From assembly GCA_014529385.2 (NCBI GenBank), contig CM043960.1, forward strand, positions 30,879,396-30,939,395: a DNA stretch of 60,000 nt, written 5' to 3'. Both the position numbers and the translations under genes were made by a program. Position 1 is the stretch's first letter. Each line of letters opens with the position of its first letter. Below the pieces are notes generated by a model. It saw only the letters and a list, made by a program, of their open reading frames with translations. It ran no database searches and was not told the origin of the DNA. Shown piece after piece: positions 57,012-60,000 of this stretch. The stretch is from Adiantum capillus-veneris (Eukaryota; Streptophyta; Polypodiopsida; Polypodiales; Pteridaceae).

Positions 57012-57745
57012 GGAATCTCATGGATGTGGACGTACAAGGCAGTACGAGATTGGGAGACGAATCAGCTGAAGCTATCACCTAAAGGCGGACAACTTATTGT
57101 TTCAATTGCACCAAGCAAGGAGGAATGGAAATGAAGTAAGCAGCAGAGAAAACAACAAATCAATTAATCTTCTCCATCCTATCGACAAGTAAATGCTACA
57201 AGTAGCATGCAAGGAGTCAAGCAAATTTGGGTACCAAAAGCACAGCTTAAGGACAAGAGATTCAAATCTGGGTGCCCAAAACATCACCGACAGTACCAAA
57301 GGAGGTTCTAAGGTTCAAAATACAGAGACAATCACCTCCAAACAAGGAACCTAACACGAAATGGATTTGGAAGAAAAAAGAGCACTTATCTTCTCCGCAA
57401 ACTGGAAAACCAATCAAGCAATGGAGAGTTAATTCTCAGAAAACTCAACCACACCTTTCTAACCAAGACAAACCAAGGTATCAATGGCAGGTAAAAGCTC
57501 GGCAACAATCATTATTCATACCAAAAGCTCAAGAAATTAGTGTGCTAAAGCATCCTGATGGTACAATCAAGCAAAGAGCACACAAGCTACAAGGTATGCT
57601 CTTTGGAAGACAGCATCAGAAAGCCTCGACCACAGAAACCCTTGAGTTAATTACTCAAGATCCAACTCTTGTGCAACATATTAGTTTGAACTGCATTGAT
57701 CTTCAAAGCATGGTAGAGCCAACCAAGGCTATGCATAAGACATGA
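57012..57745 (+). pseudogene. Retropepsin-like/WVPK module, 3' part
   Basis: Continues the fragment at 51190-51553: SWMWTYKAVRDWETNQL corresponds to RTWMIATKCTIDWGIG in element C. It is followed by basic Trp/Pro/Lys repeats (IWVPKAQ, KWIWKKKEHL, QWQVKARQ, LFIPKAQ). The last open stretch is 57272-57745. No function can be assigned. Confidence 0.6.
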
Positions 57746-60000
57746 TTGTTCCACCCATGTACGCAGTCGTCCTAGAGTACGCCATCTAGGAGGGGTGGAA
57801 GAAAACTAAGTAATTAAGGGCAATGTTTGAAGAGGAAGGAAAAAGTTTGATATTAACGTGTGATTTTTTGTAAAATTACCTAATAATTCCCATATTAATC
57901 ATCAACAGGGAAAAATTAACTGATAATATCTTCCCGATGAGTGTAAATAGTGTATATACTATCAGAAATCATCAAAAAATAGTCCTTTTTGGTTATTTTC
58001 ATCATTTTTCTTGATTTTGAAACTTAAAAATGGAGAAATCCAACAAAAAACAATAAAGCTGTGTTTTACAATGGATTTGTTTCAATTATTGGATTTTCAC
58101 TTTGCTTTTTTAGCACATTTTGTTATTTTCTTTGAATTTTCTAATAAATAGGTCAGAAATTAATAAAAAATAGCAAAGGAGCTCATATGAAAAAACTGAA
58201 GACACGGTGGTGATCAGAAAGACAAGGCAGACAGGCACAAAAAATTTCAATCAAATTAGCAGAATGAAGCAAGAAGCCTAAATTAGGCGGCCATACCTAC
58301 TTTTGCAGAATTCTTGCAGAATGAGCTACAGGAATCTGATTGGGGAAATTTTTGAGTCTAACATAGATTTCACGGCCTAGTAGGACTAACAGGAGAATTT
58401 GGGGATAAATGGTTTGGGAAGTCCGAGTGTAGATACCCAAGGTAGGTTAAAATCACCTCATTTCCACTTGTTGCCTTTGGAGAGAGAGCCTTTTGACTTC
58501 TTCGCGCGCACTTTTCGGAGTCCACAGTCACCTGTTTTCAGAGCCATCTCACATGGAACATGAAGGATAAGTTCTATACTTATCAATGATCCATTTTGTA
58601 CGGCCGGTAGCTAGTCTAAACCCCTGGCAAAACCCTAGAATCCGAGAAGTGCACGAAGACCTACAACCAAAAATTGACCATAGCGGCCTGTCAGCTCAAC
58701 CAAATTGGATGAGATTTGAACTGTAGCATGCGCCAACATAATAGAATACTTCTATATCAATAGTTGACCATTTGGCAAGGGTCAAGGGGGTCCCAAGTAG
58801 AACAACTAGGTTTTTGGCAGATGACAGAATTGAATTCTAACTCCACAAACAGCTTACATATGAGGTCTATACACAATGTATATATTGGTTTCATAAAATC
58901 AATCGAGCCAAGCCCTCGAAAAACAGAAAATGGCTTGAAGGCTACAAAGCATCAAATTCGACATACAAGGTCAAACTGACTCCAAACGGGCCAAAATTGA
59001 ATGAGTTGCTTCACGACTATGTTGCGGACTAGTCCATAGCCTCAAAAGTGATTAACCAACCCTACAGGCCATGTAGTCAGAAAAATCGGTGATTTTAGAG
59101 TTGACAAAGCATGAAGTGATTTCGACAAGACCAAAATTTACCAAAGTCAATTTAGGACTTGTTTTAGGTGTATAGAATGTGTTAAGATCAAAATTTTCAA
59201 GTTTTACAAGAAAATGTTGACTGTTGTAAATAATCGTGATTATTTATTTTTACAATATTTTGGCTTGAAAATTATATCATCACCTCACCTATCACTTGTA
59301 CACACCTATGACATGCCAAATTTCAAGTATGAGCTAAAATGATCAATTATAACTTGGAAAATGCAATGAAGTCCTTGCAAGCCAATTTCTGAGTTATGAG
59401 TCACATTTTTTGATCCAAATCACGTCATATCACATACACAGGGTCTATACCATGCCTATAACCAAGTTGTGCCAAAAAATGTTCATTTTGATGAAAAAGT
59501 TAATAATCGTAATTATTTACTTTTTGGTCAAAATGGGAGAAATTTGCAACTTTGTCATCATGGGAGTACATGATGTCCTAATCCCACTAGATAAGTTTGA
59601 ACAAAATTGGAGCTCAAAATCTCAAAATTCCTTCATATCTACTGTTCCAAAGACCTAAAGCCTAAATCTGGCACCATGTTCATCATGTGCACCCAAATGA
59701 GTCCATATTTCACTCAGAGTATCTATTTGGTATATAGTTCAAGCCTATAATGCCAAGTTTGCAAAAAGTTAAAAAAATTACTCAGCTTTAAATAATTGCA
59801 ATTATTTATTTTTGTTGCAATTTTTTGTTTGGACTTCATAATTTTGATCTTTACATGTTTTTATGTATGTATGCATGTTCAAAAATTGATTTGAAGCAAA
59901 TTGGACTCAAATTGTCAGCAATTCATACTAAAGGACATTTCAGAGAAGAATCTGTCAAATTTGCTAACAAGAGCCATGCAAGTTGCAAAGAAGGCCAAGA
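57746..60000. other. AT-rich, no gene seen; ~280-bp diverged repeat at the end
   Basis: No domain, splice-supported frame or terminal repeat was recognised. AATAATCGTGATTATTTATTTT and variants recur near 59227, 59503 and 59792, each in an A/T-rich context with ...AAGTTTTACAA or GCCAAGTT upstream, which suggests three diverged units of about 280 bases. Confidence 0.55.

Overview
The window is land-plant nuclear DNA that consists almost entirely of nested, decayed transposable elements. The evidence is plant-type LTR retrotransposons primed by initiator tRNA-Met, chromodomain-bearing Ty3 elements, a CACTA Tnp2 fragment, GT-AG introns and long (GA)n/(GT)n tracts. No ordinary housekeeping gene is recognisable. 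The density of old nested elements suggests a large genome such as a fern, lycophyte or gymnosperm. That is inference and the species is not identified.

Layout. 1-1975: 3' half of a decayed Ty3 pol. 2.1-4.0 kb: hairpins, microsatellites and a degenerate TTAGATT-type repeat. 4.1-5.8 kb: CACTA (En/Spm) Tnp2 fragment. 6.15-22.44 kb: an old multi-gene block containing a spliced DNA transposase with a GDLK motif (+), a tail-to-tail unknown gene (-), a Pro-rich/coiled-coil gene (-), three satellite-like arrays that share a TTCGCTTGGTxCTGxCC core, a divergent histone H3-like ORF (14323-14685), and in the same frame an acidic region leading into a five-exon Ulp1-like cysteine protease (to 22057). A Ty1/copia element (14855-20117, 322-bp LTRs, GGGGC target duplication) sits inside this last gene. 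The block is cut at 22444 by the next retroelement.

22.4-43.2 kb: a minus-strand Ty3 chromovirus, here called E1, with very long LTRs. Its gag is split by a second minus-strand chromovirus cluster, B (28255-40129), which has an LTR-internal-LTR-internal-LTR structure. 43.2-51.1 kb: a plus-strand Ty3 element, C, with a retropepsin-like ORF after the integrase. 51.2-57.75 kb: a remnant of a related retropepsin-like/WVPK-repeat ORF, interrupted by an E1-family solo LTR (51554-57011, GGAAT duplication), which in turn carries a 1.34-kb non-autonomous DNA element (55036-56373). 57.75-60 kb: AT-rich sequence with no recognisable gene and a diverged ~280-bp repeat.

The two most notable signals are these. 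(1) The 6-22 kb block looks like a large composite DNA transposon that carries its own H3-like histone, which keeps R2, K4 and S10 but has Arg at K9, next to a Ulp1-type protease. (2) Two different chromovirus families appear to encode a spliced accessory protein. Its first exon (starting MAP-KRT) lies inside the LTR, and its second exon lies between the primer binding site and gag, with matching phase-0 junctions. All similarity calls come from reading motifs by eye; no database search or alignment was run.
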